A stretch of DNA of 63,156 nt from Aureimonas endophytica (GCF_014642635.1 NZ_BMIQ01000003.1:1-63156); one strand, 5' to 3'; positions 33,794 to 42,906 are shown, counted from the first letter of the stretch. Translations and numbers: made by a program. Notes: generated from the sequence alone by a model not told the origin.

Positions 33794-35390
33794 CTCCCGC
33801 CCCTTACCCTTCGCCCTCCGGGCAAGCGCCGTCACGGTGCTCCTGGCTCTTGGTGCCTGCAACGGCTCCAACGAATTCGATGCTTCCCAGCAGATCGGCA
33901 CCGACCCGGTCCTGCCCGAGCCCGAACAATCTCTCCTCCCCGATCTCAAGGTCGCGGAGGTCGTCGGCTGGAGCGGCGACGCCAAGCCGAGCGTGCCGGA
34001 CGGCCTCGCCGTTTCCGCCTATGCTACCGATCTTGCCAATCCGCGCACGGTCTACACTCTGCCGAACGGGGACGTCCTCGTCGTCCAGTCGCGCGGTCCT
34101 GGGGGAGAACCGGTCTCCCGGCCGAAGGATCTCATTCGCGGCTGGATCATGTCCATCGCGCATGGCGGGGGAGACAAACCGCAGAAAGAAAGCAACCTCG
34201 TCACGCTCTTGCGCGATACCAATCGCGATGGGAAGGTGGATGAACGCCACGATATCCTCACCAAGCTGTCGTCGCCCTTCGGCCTCGCCTGGTTCGATGA
34301 CACGCTCTACGTCGCGGCGACGGATGGTGTGCTCGCCTATCCCTATCGGTTAGGTGAGACGGCGATCACTGCCGCGCCTCGCCTGCTGACGCCGCTTCCC
34401 GGCGGCCCGATCGACCATCACTGGACCAAGGATCTTGCGCTCAGCCCCGATGGTCGTTTCCTCTATGCCTCGGTCGGCTCGAACTCCAACATCGTCGAGA
34501 ACGGCCTCGAGGCCGAAAAGGGTCGGGCGGCGATTTGGCAGATCGACCGGCAGACGGGCGCCGCCCGCGTCTACGCCTCGGGCCTCCGCAACCCCAACGG
34601 GCTGACATTCCGGCCGGGGACCAACACGCTCTACGCCGTCGTCAACGAGCGCGACGAACTCGGGCCGAACCTTGTGCCGGACTACATGACCTCGGTGAAG
34701 GACGGCGCCTTCTACGGTTGGCCCTGGAGCTATTACGGCACACATGTCGATGCGCGAGTACATCCGTCTCGGCCGGATATGGTGGAGCGGGCGATCGCGC
34801 CCGACTATGCCCTGTCGAGTCATGTCGCGGCGCTCGGCCTCGCCTTCTCGCAGGGTTCGGCACTGCCGGAGCCCTTTGCAGACGGCGCGTTTATCGGCGA
34901 GCACGGAAGCTGGAACCGCAATACCTATAACGGCTACAAGGTCGTCTTCGTGCCGTTCCAGGACGGCAAGCCCTCCGGCAAGGCCGAGGATGTCGTGACC
35001 GGTTTCATCGACGGCGACAAGGCCCATGGGCGACCGGTCGGCGTCGGCATCGACGGCACCGGCGCGCTGCTCGTCGCGGATGATGCAGGCAATACGGTCT
35101 GGCGCGTCGCCTCTGCGGATGGTCGCGTCTCACCTCGGCCCATTGGCTCGGATCCGGTGCAGGGCACCCATGCCGCCGCCACTATCACGTCGCCGGCACC
35201 AGCGACGCCGGCATCTTCGAGCCCGAGGACGGAGGGGAGCAATGCTGTTCCGTCGCCCTCCGTCGATGAGCAGTTGACGGGGCAGGAGCCGAGCACCCCA
35301 TCCTCGACATCGACGAGTTCAGAGCCCGGACAGGGCGATATTGCGCCGGCCGTTTCGTCTCCGGCAGTCCAGCCGCCCGCCAGTCCGTAA
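33786..35390 (+). CDS. PQQ-type sorbosone dehydrogenase family lipoprotein
   Basis: A 534-residue exported protein. An N-terminal lipoprotein signal (lipobox LGAC, Cys at residue 25) precedes a six-bladed beta-propeller of the soluble glucose/L-sorbosone dehydrogenase type: GLAVSAYATDLANPRTVYTL, SPDGRFLYASVGSNSN, ASGLRNPNGLTFRPGT, GHPWSYYG-like WPWSYYGTH, HGSWNRNTYNGYKV and RPVGVGIDGTGALLVADD. After residue 450 comes a Pro/Ser/Thr-rich tail of about 80 residues that is not part of the fold. It probably oxidises sugars or aldehydes in the periplasm and passes electrons to the membrane partner encoded just upstream. Substrate unknown. Confidence 0.85.
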   Translation: MSDSRPLPFALRASAVTVLLALGACNGSNEFDASQQIGTDPVLPEPEQSLLPDLKVAEVVGWSGDAKPSVPDGLAVSAYATDLANPRTVYTLPNGDVLVVQSRGPGGEPVSRPKDLIRGWIMSIAHGGGDKPQKESNLVTLLRDTNRDGKVDERHDILTKLSSPFGLAWFDDTLYVAATDGVLAYPYRLGETAITAAPRLLTPLPGGPIDHHWTKDLALSPDGRFLYASVGSNSNIVENGLEAEKGRAAIWQIDRQTGAARVYASGLRNPNGLTFRPGTNTLYAVVNERDELGPNLVPDYMTSVKDGAFYGWPWSYYGTHVDARVHPSRPDMVERAIAPDYALSSHVAALGLAFSQGSALPEPFADGAFIGEHGSWNRNTYNGYKVVFVPFQDGKPSGKAEDVVTGFIDGDKAHGRPVGVGIDGTGALLVADDAGNTVWRVASADGRVSPRPIGSDPVQGTHAAATITSPAPATPASSSPRTEGSNAVPSPSVDEQLTGQEPSTPSSTSTSSEPGQGDIAPAVSSPAVQPPASP

Positions 35391-35663
35391 ACCGACCAAC
35401 GCCGCCGCGCGATTGGGCAAGGAACTTCGTGCCCTTGAAGCCTCGCTTATCGCCCCGGGGCTTATTCGGCGCGACGCTGACGGCCTGCGTTGATGACGGT
35501 CCTTGCCGCCGTGGCTTCGTCTTTCTCGACTGTAACCGCAAGTATCGCCTTCGGCCGCCGGAGCTTCGGGCCTGGCGCAGCCGTCATGAAGGCCCGACAA
35601 GATCGACTTGAGTTCCTACGCGCTTGGATCGTTGGCGAGAGCAAGACCTTTGGCGCTCCCGTT

Positions 35664-36311
35664 CTACGCAACGAGCGATCGCCAAACGGCGACGAAATGG
35701 ATCGCAGCGGCCGTGAGCACGAAGCTGTGCCAGATGGCGTTTTGAAACCGCAGCCGTTCCCAGACATGAAATAAGACGCCGAGTGAGTACACGACGCCGC
35801 CAGCAAGGATCAGAACGATCACGGTCGAGGAGAGCGTCTCGGTGATCCGGGTGAACATGAAGATGCCGCTCCAGCCGAGGGCGAGGTAGAGGCCGATTGC
35901 CGACCGGTCGAACCGCCCTGGGCAAAGCAGTTTCAGGGTGACACCGGCGAGCGAGATCGCCCACACGCAGGACAGCATCGCGTAGGCCTTCATCTCGATC
36001 ATGAACGGCGTATAGGTGCCGGCGATCAGCAGGTAGATCGCCGAATGGTCCAGGCGACGAAGAAGCCATTTGGTTCGGGAGACTGGCCAAATATTGTAAG
36101 CGGCCGATACGCCGATCGAGAGCATCAGCGTCGCGAGGTACACCACTGCCCCTGCGGTCTGAACCCTGGTCATGTGACCGACGGCGAAGGTCAGAAGAGC
36201 CATAGAGCCGGTGATCGTCAGGATAACGCCGAGCGCGTGGACCACACCATCCGCCCACAGTTCAGCTATCGAATAAGACCATCGGAACTCGTCAGGTCGG
36301 TCGGTCTGCAT
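35664..36311 (-). CDS. Hemolysin III / PAQR family membrane protein
   Basis: A 215-residue seven-helix membrane protein. Signature residues of the PAQR/hemolysin III family are in place: an early Glu-rich SIAELWADGVVHALGV, the SAAYNIW ending with KWLLRRLDHSAIYLLIAGTY (His and Asp of the metal site), and the C-terminal RFQNAIWHSFVLTAAAIHF with its two histidines. Members are predicted metal-dependent hydrolases or ceramidase-like proteins. There is no operon partner on this strand. Confidence 0.85.
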   Translation of the reverse strand: MQTDRPDEFRWSYSIAELWADGVVHALGVILTITGSMALLTFAVGHMTRVQTAGAVVYLATLMLSIGVSAAYNIWPVSRTKWLLRRLDHSAIYLLIAGTYTPFMIEMKAYAMLSCVWAISLAGVTLKLLCPGRFDRSAIGLYLALGWSGIFMFTRITETLSSTVIVLILAGGVVYSLGVLFHVWERLRFQNAIWHSFVLTAAAIHFVAVWRSLVA

Positions 36312-36688
36312 CCGTGTTCCGTCCCAGTCCGCATGATTACGCGGTAGCGAAGGTAGGAGGGAACCGGTGGCGATGCGAGGACGGAGTGGCCGAACTCGTC
36401 GATCGTCGCGACACCGACCCCTCAGCCCATCGGTAGATAATGCCGTGCCTCCGCCAGCGCCGGGTCGTGCTTTCCGAACGCTCGATGCGAGATCACATTT
36501 CCTGTGGCGTGTTTACGTGAGCGTCGCGCATCAGAAACGGGAGAAGACTGGCCGTTTGTGTTGGCTGCCCTGCTGAGCCGCGCTCGAGCGAACATCCCAC
36601 GCAGATCGCCGTCCAAGCGATTCTTCCCCAAGGGAATATCTCTGCTATTGTCCAAACGGCCCGACGGGCCAAAGAGGGAGGATCGACA
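36312..36688. other. Intergenic region without a supported gene
   Basis: Short open frames occur on both strands, but none has a family motif or good ribosome-binding site. The right end contains GGGAGGATCGACA directly before the start of the small lipoprotein gene, which supplies its ribosome-binding site. Confidence 0.4.
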
Positions 36689-36946
36689 ATGCGGAGGATT
36701 CACGTACTTCTACCAGTGCTCTTGTTCGCTCCGCCAATCCTGATGACGGGATGTATGCAATCCACCAGGATGGCGAGCTCCGATACCGTCGTGTCGACAC
36801 GCCCCACGCTTGAATCCATGGAGGGAATGGGCGGGAAGTCGGTTCTGTATGACGACGGGAAGTGCCCGTCCGGCGAGATCGCTCAATTCACCAAGCGTGG
36901 TGGACGGACGCAGATCAATCGCGTCTGCGTCGCACGCCCCACCTGA
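36689..36946 (+). CDS. Small lipoprotein, conserved-type
   Basis: An 85-residue protein with a textbook lipoprotein signal: RRIHVLLPVLLFAPPI then lipobox LMTGC (Cys at residue 22). The mature part of about 63 residues contains two further cysteines (KCPSG and RVCVA) that could form a disulfide. A strong AGGGAGGATCG ribosome-binding site precedes the ATG. It stands alone. The pattern SGEIAQFTKRGG resembles small rhizobial lipoproteins of unknown function. Confidence 0.7.
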   Translation: MRRIHVLLPVLLFAPPILMTGCMQSTRMASSDTVVSTRPTLESMEGMGGKSVLYDDGKCPSGEIAQFTKRGGRTQINRVCVARPT

Positions 36947-37287
36947 CGGCCGGAACGATCGACTGACATTTCTCGATCTCGATTTCGCGACAACGCGGCG
37001 CAACCCCTTCCATGAGGCTCCGCGTTGCAGCATCGCTCGTGGATACGAAGCCGCGCCACGCCCTCTCCTCTTCTTCAGGTATGAACGTCCAGAAGGGTCT
37101 TCTCAGGCGGATATCGACGCGACGTCCCGAATTTGATCCAGCCCGGCGCGACGTCTTGGACAGAGATCACCCTTGCGACCTATGCCGAGGCTCCGCTCAT
37201 CGTAAAAGAGCGGATCGGTGAGGCGGAAGCCGTCTGATGAGGCAGAGTTGTCGTAGACTCGCGACTTCAGCCTTCGGCGAATGCCGG
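36947..37287. other. Intergenic region, nothing supported
   Basis: About 340 bp between the small lipoprotein gene and a leftward small gene. No family-like frame and no structured RNA was recognised. Confidence 0.35.
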
Positions 37288-37491
37288 TCAGCGCGGTCCG
37301 ACCATCCTGGAAGCTCCGACTCGTCGCCGCCCTTCGGCGCTGACGATGACCGCGCCGGCATTCCGCTCGACGAGCCCCAAGCGTTCGAGATGCGTCATGA
37401 AGTTCGGCGCCATGAAGCGAGCGATGGAATGGTCGCTGCACATAGCCGCCAGAGCGCGATGCTCGTCGGGCGACAAATGGCTCTCGGTCAT
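37288..37491 (-). CDS. Small winged-helix-like protein, unrecognised
   Basis: A 67-residue protein from the ATG at 37491 (MTESHLSPDEHRALA); a start ten codons upstream is possible. The pattern SPDEHRALAAMCSD, then FMTHLERLGLVER and VIVSAEGRRRV, looks like a single winged helix with a C-terminal wing, as in small excisionase-like or MarR-like proteins. There is no partner gene. It is reported because its codon use and hydrophobic pattern look genuine; function unknown. Confidence 0.5.
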   Translation of the reverse strand: MTESHLSPDEHRALAAMCSDHSIARFMAPNFMTHLERLGLVERNAGAVIVSAEGRRRVGASRMVGPR

Positions 37492-37688
37492 CTGCGCAAT
37501 CTCGGTCTGGCCTCGGCGCATACTGAAGCGGAGGTATCAGGAACGAAGGTCGCCCGAACACGGCGATCGGCATAAGAGACGAACTGCAGGCTGCCAGACG
37601 AGCCTGACACCAGACTTGAGCATCGCGCCGGCCGGACGGTTCAACGCAGCGTTTTGCCGAACCCCGCGGGTCAGGCTACGCTGCCGCC

Positions 37689-37913
37689 ATGATGACACCT
37701 GCCGAATGCCGAGCCGCCCGTGCCCTTCTCGAATGGTCACAGCTTCAACTCGCCGAGGCATCCGGTGCCGATGTCGCCGCGATCCGAGACTTCGAAACGG
37801 GTCGTCTGCCGCCTGCCGAAGCCAATGTCGCGGCGCTCAAGGGCACTCTTCAGAATGCCGGCGTCGAGTTCGTTTCCGAGATCGGCGGCGGGTCCGGCGT
37901 GAGGCTTCGGTAG
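37689..37913 (+). CDS. Small XRE-type helix-turn-helix protein
   Basis: A 74-residue DNA-binding protein. TPAECRAARALLEWSQLQLA followed by EASGADVAAIRDFETGR is a single Cro/CI-type helix-turn-helix, with the C-terminal GVEFVSEIGGGSGVRLR tail common to small rhizobial HTH proteins. It starts with two Met codons and is followed 12 bp later by a frameshifted membrane-protein gene on the same strand, which it may co-express with. Confidence 0.75.
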   Translation: MMTPAECRAARALLEWSQLQLAEASGADVAAIRDFETGRLPPAEANVAALKGTLQNAGVEFVSEIGGGSGVRLR

Positions 37914-37925
37914 GAGCGGTTAGGA

Positions 37926-38364
37926 ATGAGCGACGATACGGTCGCGATCCGTCATATCCGCGAAGAGATGCGGTTCGAGGTCGATGTTCTCAATTCGCGC
38001 ATCAATGCGCTCATCAGTGCCGAGGCATTCCTGACGATCGCTTTCACCATGGCTTTGGGGGAACAAGGATGCCGGTGGAGTTGCCCTGATCCTGGCTGTG
38101 CTCGGCTTCGTGCTCGCTGTCCTGTCCTGGTCGGGAGTGAACACGGGCGTCAGGATCGCCAACGAATGGAATACTCTCTTGATCGCAGCGCTTGCAGCCG
38201 CTCCGGAGGCAACCCGTGCGATGTGGCGCCCATCGATCTTCAGCGAAGCCAGGGGGCGTTCGGATCGGGCGCACCGGAGAGGAATGGTGTTCGCGCGTTC
38301 CATGCCGATCCTGTTCGCGGCTGCATGGACACTGCTTTTCGGCATCGCTGTTGGCAAGCTGTGA
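37926..38364 (+). pseudogene. Small membrane protein, frameshifted in a G-run
   Basis: The first frame encodes SDDTVAIRHIREEMRFEVDV then INALISAEAFLTIAFTMALG. The continuation lies in another frame, starting VALILAVLGFVLAVLSWSG and ending FAAAWTLLFGIAVGKL. Removing one G from the five-G run at about 38057-38061 (CTTTGGGGGAAC) joins them into a 146-residue protein with three hydrophobic helices and a soluble N-terminal helix. The family is not recognised. A homopolymer indel is a common sequencing error but is also a natural slippage site. Confidence 0.6.
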
Positions 38365-38385
38365 TCGACCGCCCGCTTGCCCACA

Positions 38386-38628
38386 TCAGCCAGTGATGTC
38401 CGCTCTTGGTTTCGTCTGCGATAACTCATCGCGTGCCCGCTCGGCTTCGCCGGGAGCCAGGCCGGCCGATCCGGCGAAGTCCATCAGATCGCCGTCGTTC
38501 GCCAGAAGGAAGTCGAACAGGCCGACGAAGAATGCCGGCTTGACGGCTTCAGTGCGGAGTTGTGCGACCTTGAGACCCGTCAGGTCCGGAAATCGACGCA
38601 TGAGTTCGTCGCGGCCGGCGAACGACAT
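38386..38628 (-). CDS. DUF3572 family protein
   Basis: An 80-residue all-helical protein. The pattern DELMRRFPDLTGLKVAQLRT, then AFFVGLFDFLLANDGDLMDF and AGSAGLAPGEAERARDEL, fits the alphaproteobacterial DUF3572 family, which is usually about 90 residues with the domain at the same place. No catalytic residues are known for the family. It is alone on its strand, convergent with the small membrane gene upstream. Confidence 0.7.
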   Translation of the reverse strand: MSFAGRDELMRRFPDLTGLKVAQLRTEAVKPAFFVGLFDFLLANDGDLMDFAGSAGLAPGEAERARDELSQTKPRADITG

Positions 38629-38693
38629 CGCTCGACGTCGAGAGTTTGTTCCTCATATGCTCTTGTGAGCGTGGACAACCGGACGGCAGGACG

Positions 38694-38957
38694 ATGGTGC
38701 AGCGGGTTCGAGATTTCGCGGAAGCGACGCGCAAGAACCTCGGTATCGGCGTGACCTGCGACTGCGGCAAGCGCTGCGTCTTTCCGGCTCGCAACTTCTC
38801 CGGCTTCATCGCGCCGGGCGCGGATATCGCAGCGCTTACCTGGCGCTGCACGTGGTGCCGCGGGGCGGCTACGGCGCGGTATGTTCTTCTGAATATCGTG
38901 GATCGGGAGAGCTTGGCGCAGTGGACGCCGCCGGCTGGGATGCGGCGGCGCCATTAG
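38694..38957 (+). CDS. Small zinc-ribbon-like protein, unrecognised
   Basis: An 87-residue protein starting MVQRVRDFAEATR. Two cysteine pairs, TCDCGKRCVF and WRCTWCRG, are spaced about 30 residues apart, as in a zinc ribbon. Aromatic and basic residues are otherwise evenly spread and there is no membrane segment. No ribosome-binding site of note precedes the ATG. It is convergent with the small acidic protein gene. Function unknown. Confidence 0.5.
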   Translation: MVQRVRDFAEATRKNLGIGVTCDCGKRCVFPARNFSGFIAPGADIAALTWRCTWCRGAATARYVLLNIVDRESLAQWTPPAGMRRRH

Positions 38958-38966
38958 CAGATCGGA

Positions 38967-39158
38967 TCAGGCGAAATCGTTGGCGACCGTGCCGCCTGGC
39001 GCGTCATCGCCTGGGACAGGATCGTTCAAGGGTTCAGGCAGATCGGACCCGATCCCGTCGTCGTCGCCCAAGGGTTCGCCGATCAGATCGTCATCGAACT
39101 CTTCATCCGGGAGAGGCTCCTGTGCGTCCGCGTCGGGCAGTGTCGGCAGGTTCGACAT
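38967..39158 (-). CDS. Small highly acidic protein
   Basis: A 63-residue protein from the ATG at 39158 (MSNLPTLPDADA). It has about 20 Asp/Glu and almost no basic residues, plus repeated proline turns (EEFDDDLIGEPLGDDDG), so it is probably disordered. It lies opposite the antiporter gene and 10 bp from the convergent zinc-ribbon gene. Acidic disordered proteins can mimic DNA or bind cations, but nothing here proves either. Confidence 0.5.
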   Translation of the reverse strand: MSNLPTLPDADAQEPLPDEEFDDDLIGEPLGDDDGIGSDLPEPLNDPVPGDDAPGGTVANDFA

Positions 39159-39427
39159 GACATTCTCCATGTTTGGTATGGAGACGTAAGCGATCGGGCG
39201 AGCGCCTGTTCCTATGCGGCGATGCCGCGGACGGAGACGCTGATCGAGCACGCCTGTCGCCATGCCACCGCGCGATCTCCGCAAGCGCCGGGTGAAAGCG
39301 GGGCGTGGTTTGCCGCCCTGAAAGGTCGGCCGCACGCGAGATTCCCTGCATATGCCTTTGAGCGCTATGCGAGAAGTCCTGTGCTGCATATGCTCGCGAA
39401 AAGCTTGGCGATCGGAGAAGCGAGACC

Positions 39428-41188
39428 GTGCACGAAACGCAGTTGATCGCCACGCTTGCCATCGGCTTCGCCCTCGCTTTTATGCTCGGTTATATTGCCA
39501 GTCGCCTTCGCCTCCCCCCACTCGTGGGCTATCTCGTCGCGGGCGTTTTCGCCGGCCCCTTCACACCCGGTCTCCAGGCCGACGCCTCGATGGCGAGCCA
39601 GCTTGCCGAGATCGGCGTAATCCTCCTGATGTTCGGGGTGGGCCTGCATTTCTCGATCCCCGACCTGATGGCCGTGCGCCGCATCGCCGTTCCGGGCGCG
39701 CTCGGTCAGATCGTGCTCGCGACCCTTTTCGGCATGCTTCTGGCAGCAGCTTTCGGCTGGGGAATCGGCGCCGGTCTCGTCTTCGGCTTGAGCCTGTCAG
39801 TGGCATCCACCGTGGTTCTGCTGAAGGCATTGGAAGACAGCAATCGGCTGGATACTCCAGCCGGGCGCGTCGCAGTCGGTTGGTTGATCGTCGAAGACCT
39901 CGCCATGGTGCTGGCGCTCGTTCTTCTGCCGGCGGCAGCTGAGGCGCTCGGCGGCCACGCGCTCGGCGCCGATGCAGCGCACCACGCGGCTGCAGCGGCA
40001 GGGAAGAGCGGCGGTCTCGTCGCGGAGCTCGCCCTGACGCTTGGCAAGGTCGCAGCCTTCGTCGCGCTTGCCATGCTGGTCGGCCCGCGCCTCTTGCCCT
40101 GGCTTCTCGGCGAGGTGGCGCGTACCGGTTCGCGCGAACTCTTCACCCTGTCCGTGCTCGCAATCGCCGTCGGCATCGCGGTAGGTTCGGCCGAAGTCTT
40201 CGGCGTCTCCTTCGCGCTCGGTGCCTTCTTCGCCGGTGTCGTTCTGTCGGAGTCGCATTTCGGGCACCGGGCCGCCGCCGAGTCGCTGCCCCTCCAGGAC
40301 GCTTTCTCCGTCCTGTTCTTCGTCTCGGTCGGCATGTTGTTCGATCCGAGCATCATCCTGCGCGAGCCGTTGGCCGTCGTCGCGACGCTTCTCGTCATCA
40401 TGTTCGGCAAGGCTGCGATCTCGCTTTTGATCGTCGCCGCGTTGCGCTACCCGCTCGAAATGGGCCTCCGGATCGCGGCAAGCTTGTCGCAGATCGGCGA
40501 ATTCTCATTCATCCTCGCCGGTCTCGGCCTCAGTCTGGGCCTTCTCCCGGCGGAGGGGCGTGATCTGGTGCTGGCTGGCGCGCTTCTGTCGATCACGCTC
40601 AACAAAACCATGACGCTGGGGGCCGAGCGCCTCACCGCCCGCTGGACAAACAGAGGCGGGGCAATGGCCGGCGTTTTCGGGCACGAGAAACTGGCGCGGT
40701 TGGAGGCGGATCTCGATGCCGGCCGGCAGCGCGCCGAGACAAGGCGCGAACAGCGTACGCTGCGCATCGAAGCCTTGCTTGCGACCTTTCCGCTCCTCGC
40801 CAACGTGCCGGCCGAAGATCGGGACGCGCTACTGCTTCTGTTCCGGCCCCGCAACGCGACACCTGGAACGCGCGTCATCCGGCGAGGAGATCGGCCCGAC
40901 GGCATGTATTTTCTAGCGTCCGGGCGCGTCGAGGTAGAAACGGAGTCCGGCAAGATCGATCTCAACGCCGGCGCGATCTTCGGCGAGATGGCGCTTCTCG
41001 ACCATACGCGACGCACCGCTGACGTGACCGCGGTCGACTATTGCGAACTTCTCATCCTGGAACGGCGTGACTTCGACCTGTTCATGAGCCGTCAACCCAC
41101 GATCGCGGCGCTGATCCGCCAGACAGCAGCCGAGCGCCAGTCGATGAATATCAAACAGGACGTCGCAACAGACTCATTGCGCGACTAA
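39428..41188 (+). CDS. CPA2-family monovalent cation/proton antiporter with C-terminal cyclic-nucleotide-binding domain
   Basis: A 586-residue inner-membrane protein. Residues 1-385 form about 12 helices of the KefB/YbaL-type Na+/H+ exchanger domain (LATLAIGFALAFMLGYIASR, VAVGWLIVEDLAMVLALVLL, FAGVVLSESHFGHRAA). Instead of the usual TrkA-N/RCK domain, a linker (residues 415-445) leads to a cNMP-binding domain (PGTRVIRRGDRPDGMYFLAS, IFGEMALLDHTRRTADVTAV). This suggests ligand-gated ion exchange. Close relatives without the RCK domain exist, so the architecture is uncommon rather than unique. Confidence 0.88.
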   Translation: MHETQLIATLAIGFALAFMLGYIASRLRLPPLVGYLVAGVFAGPFTPGLQADASMASQLAEIGVILLMFGVGLHFSIPDLMAVRRIAVPGALGQIVLATLFGMLLAAAFGWGIGAGLVFGLSLSVASTVVLLKALEDSNRLDTPAGRVAVGWLIVEDLAMVLALVLLPAAAEALGGHALGADAAHHAAAAAGKSGGLVAELALTLGKVAAFVALAMLVGPRLLPWLLGEVARTGSRELFTLSVLAIAVGIAVGSAEVFGVSFALGAFFAGVVLSESHFGHRAAAESLPLQDAFSVLFFVSVGMLFDPSIILREPLAVVATLLVIMFGKAAISLLIVAALRYPLEMGLRIAASLSQIGEFSFILAGLGLSLGLLPAEGRDLVLAGALLSITLNKTMTLGAERLTARWTNRGGAMAGVFGHEKLARLEADLDAGRQRAETRREQRTLRIEALLATFPLLANVPAEDRDALLLLFRPRNATPGTRVIRRGDRPDGMYFLASGRVEVETESGKIDLNAGAIFGEMALLDHTRRTADVTAVDYCELLILERRDFDLFMSRQPTIAALIRQTAAERQSMNIKQDVATDSLRD

Positions 41189-41228
41189 GGACGACTCCAC
41201 ATTCATTTCAGCCCCAGGTGGATTGGTC

Positions 41229-41465
41229 CTACTTCTTCGGCACGGGCTGTGCGGCTTGATCCTGCGCCTGCTTGCGAGCTTCGACCTTGGCACGGTGGTG
41301 ACCGATGACGCATCCGACGGCCGCGCCCGCGACCGCATGGCCCTTGCCGACGAAATGACCGCCGACGCCGCCGACGGCGGCGCCCTTGAGGCAGCCGGCG
41401 GCATAAGATGGCCCGGCGGCGACCGTCAGAATGGCGACCAGGGCGATTGTGGCGGTCTTGCGCAT
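41229..41465 (-). CDS. Small exported glycine-zipper-like protein
   Basis: A 78-residue protein with a signal peptide (MRKTATIALVAILTVAAGPS, cleaved after SYA). A Gly/Ala-rich segment KGAAVGGVGGHFVGKGHAVA resembles the glycine-zipper of Rick_17kDa/YmgG-type outer-membrane proteins, and the C-terminal tail is charged and Gln-rich (VEARKQAQDQAAQPVPKK). The two cysteines (AGCLKG, VGCVIG) flank the zipper. It is convergent with the antiporter gene. Confidence 0.7.
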   Translation of the reverse strand: MRKTATIALVAILTVAAGPSYAAGCLKGAAVGGVGGHFVGKGHAVAGAAVGCVIGHHRAKVEARKQAQDQAAQPVPKK

Positions 41466-41753
41466 CGAAGCCTCCGAATGCAACGCAATATCGATCTTGT
41501 CGATCGTCCTCTCGTCCTGAGCCGCACGGCTCGGCGCCTTTGCTTCAGGCCGAGCGTTGGTCAGGCGCGGGATTGGCGGCGTCATAACTCGCGCGGTACA
41601 TGTCCCGTTCCCGGATCTGCCAGACCCCCTCATCAGGCCTTGTTGAAGGGTTTTGCTTTATGATGTCAGCCTCCGTCGAACCGGAAAACCGTTTCAACCG
41701 TCTCGCCAGGACGGGCATGCTCGAAAGCGGGTGGCCGGCCTCCACGATCTCCC

Positions 41754-42833
41754 TCAATCGATGCGGCGGCCGTCATTCGGGTCGAAGAGATGCGCATGTT
41801 CTTTTCGGCCGGCCACCGAAACGCGCTCTCCGACGCGGATCGTGCTGGTTCGAGGGAACTCCACCGTGATCGTCTGGTCCCGGCCGATGTCGAGATAGCC
41901 GAAGGTCTGGCTGCCCAAGTGCTCGACGACCGACAACTCGCCCGTGAACCAAGCCGCGTCGGGCGAACAGATGTCGAGATCTTCGGATCGAATGCCGAGC
42001 GTGAGGCGTGTCAGGTCGTGGGACGCCTCCGTCGACGGCAGATCGGCATCGCCTGCCGGCATCCGGAGCCGAACGCGACCTTCGCTTCTCTCCACGATGT
42101 CGCAGTCGAGGGTGTTCATCGTCGGGCTGCCGATGAACTTCGCGACGAAGAGCGTCTTCGGCCGCCGATAGAGTTCGAGCGGCGGCCCGACCTGTTCCAT
42201 ATTGCCGCCGTTCATGACGACGATCCGGTCGGCCAGTGTCATCGCTTCGACCTGGTCATGGGTGACATAGACGGTCGTCGCCTTGATGCGCCGATGAAGC
42301 TTGGCGATTTCGAGCCGCATCTCGACGCGCAGCGCGGCGTCGAGATTGGAGAGCGGTTCGTCGAAGAGAAACGCCTGCGGATCGCGCACGATCGCCCGGC
42401 CCATCGCCACGCGCTGTCGCTGACCGCCGGAGAGTTGGGCCGGCAGACGATCGAGGAACGGCTCCAGCTTGAGGATGCCCGAAGCGTTCCTCACCTTCCC
42501 GGCGATGTGGGCCGGCTCTTCGTTCCGCATCTTCAGACCGAAGGCCATGTTGTCCTCGACGCTCATATGCGGATAGAGCGCGTAATCCTGGAACACCATC
42601 GCGATATTGCGTTCGGCCGGAGGCAGATGGCCGACGCTGCGCCCACCCATAACGAGGTCGCCGCCGGAAATCTCCTCTAGCCCCGCGATCATGCGCAACA
42701 GCGTCGATTTTCCGCAGCCCGAAGGCCCGACGAGGACGACGAACTCGCCGCTCTCGATGTCCAGATCGATATGCCGAATGACCGTCACGCTGCCGTAATC
42801 CTTCCGGACGGCCTTCAACGAGATGGCTGACAT
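41754..42833 (-). CDS. Sugar ABC transporter ATP-binding protein (UgpC/MalK type)
   Basis: A 359-residue ATPase. Walker A GPSGCGKSTLL, Q-loop MVFQDYALYPHMSVEDNM, signature LSGGQRQRVAMGRAIVR, Walker B FLFDEPLSNLDA and the TOBE-type regulatory C-terminus (TLGIRSEDLDICSP) are all present, as in MalK-type carbohydrate importers. The ATG at 42833 was chosen on homology; upstream in-frame sequence falls in the divergent promoter. It diverges from the GntR-esterase-transporter operon, to which it supplies the missing ATPase. Confidence 0.92.
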   Translation of the reverse strand: MSAISLKAVRKDYGSVTVIRHIDLDIESGEFVVLVGPSGCGKSTLLRMIAGLEEISGGDLVMGGRSVGHLPPAERNIAMVFQDYALYPHMSVEDNMAFGLKMRNEEPAHIAGKVRNASGILKLEPFLDRLPAQLSGGQRQRVAMGRAIVRDPQAFLFDEPLSNLDAALRVEMRLEIAKLHRRIKATTVYVTHDQVEAMTLADRIVVMNGGNMEQVGPPLELYRRPKTLFVAKFIGSPTMNTLDCDIVERSEGRVRLRMPAGDADLPSTEASHDLTRLTLGIRSEDLDICSPDAAWFTGELSVVEHLGSQTFGYLDIGRDQTITVEFPRTSTIRVGERVSVAGRKEHAHLFDPNDGRRID

Positions 42834-42850
42834 GGGTCCTCCCGAACCGC

Positions 42851-42887
42851 TTGACTTTTGGCTATTATCAATAATGATATCGATAAT
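42851..42887. promoter_or_regulatory. Divergent promoter with GntR-type operator
   Basis: An unusually AT-rich island in GC-rich DNA. TTGACT at 42851 is a good -35 box toward the rightward operon. ATTATC at 42864-42869 and GATAAT at 42882-42887 form an inverted repeat with an interior containing AATAATGATATC. The location, between the MalK-like gene and the GntR gene, fits an autoregulatory FCD-type operator controlling both directions. Confidence 0.55.
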
Positions 42888-42906
42888 GACAAGGCAGGAG
42901 CGCGAG

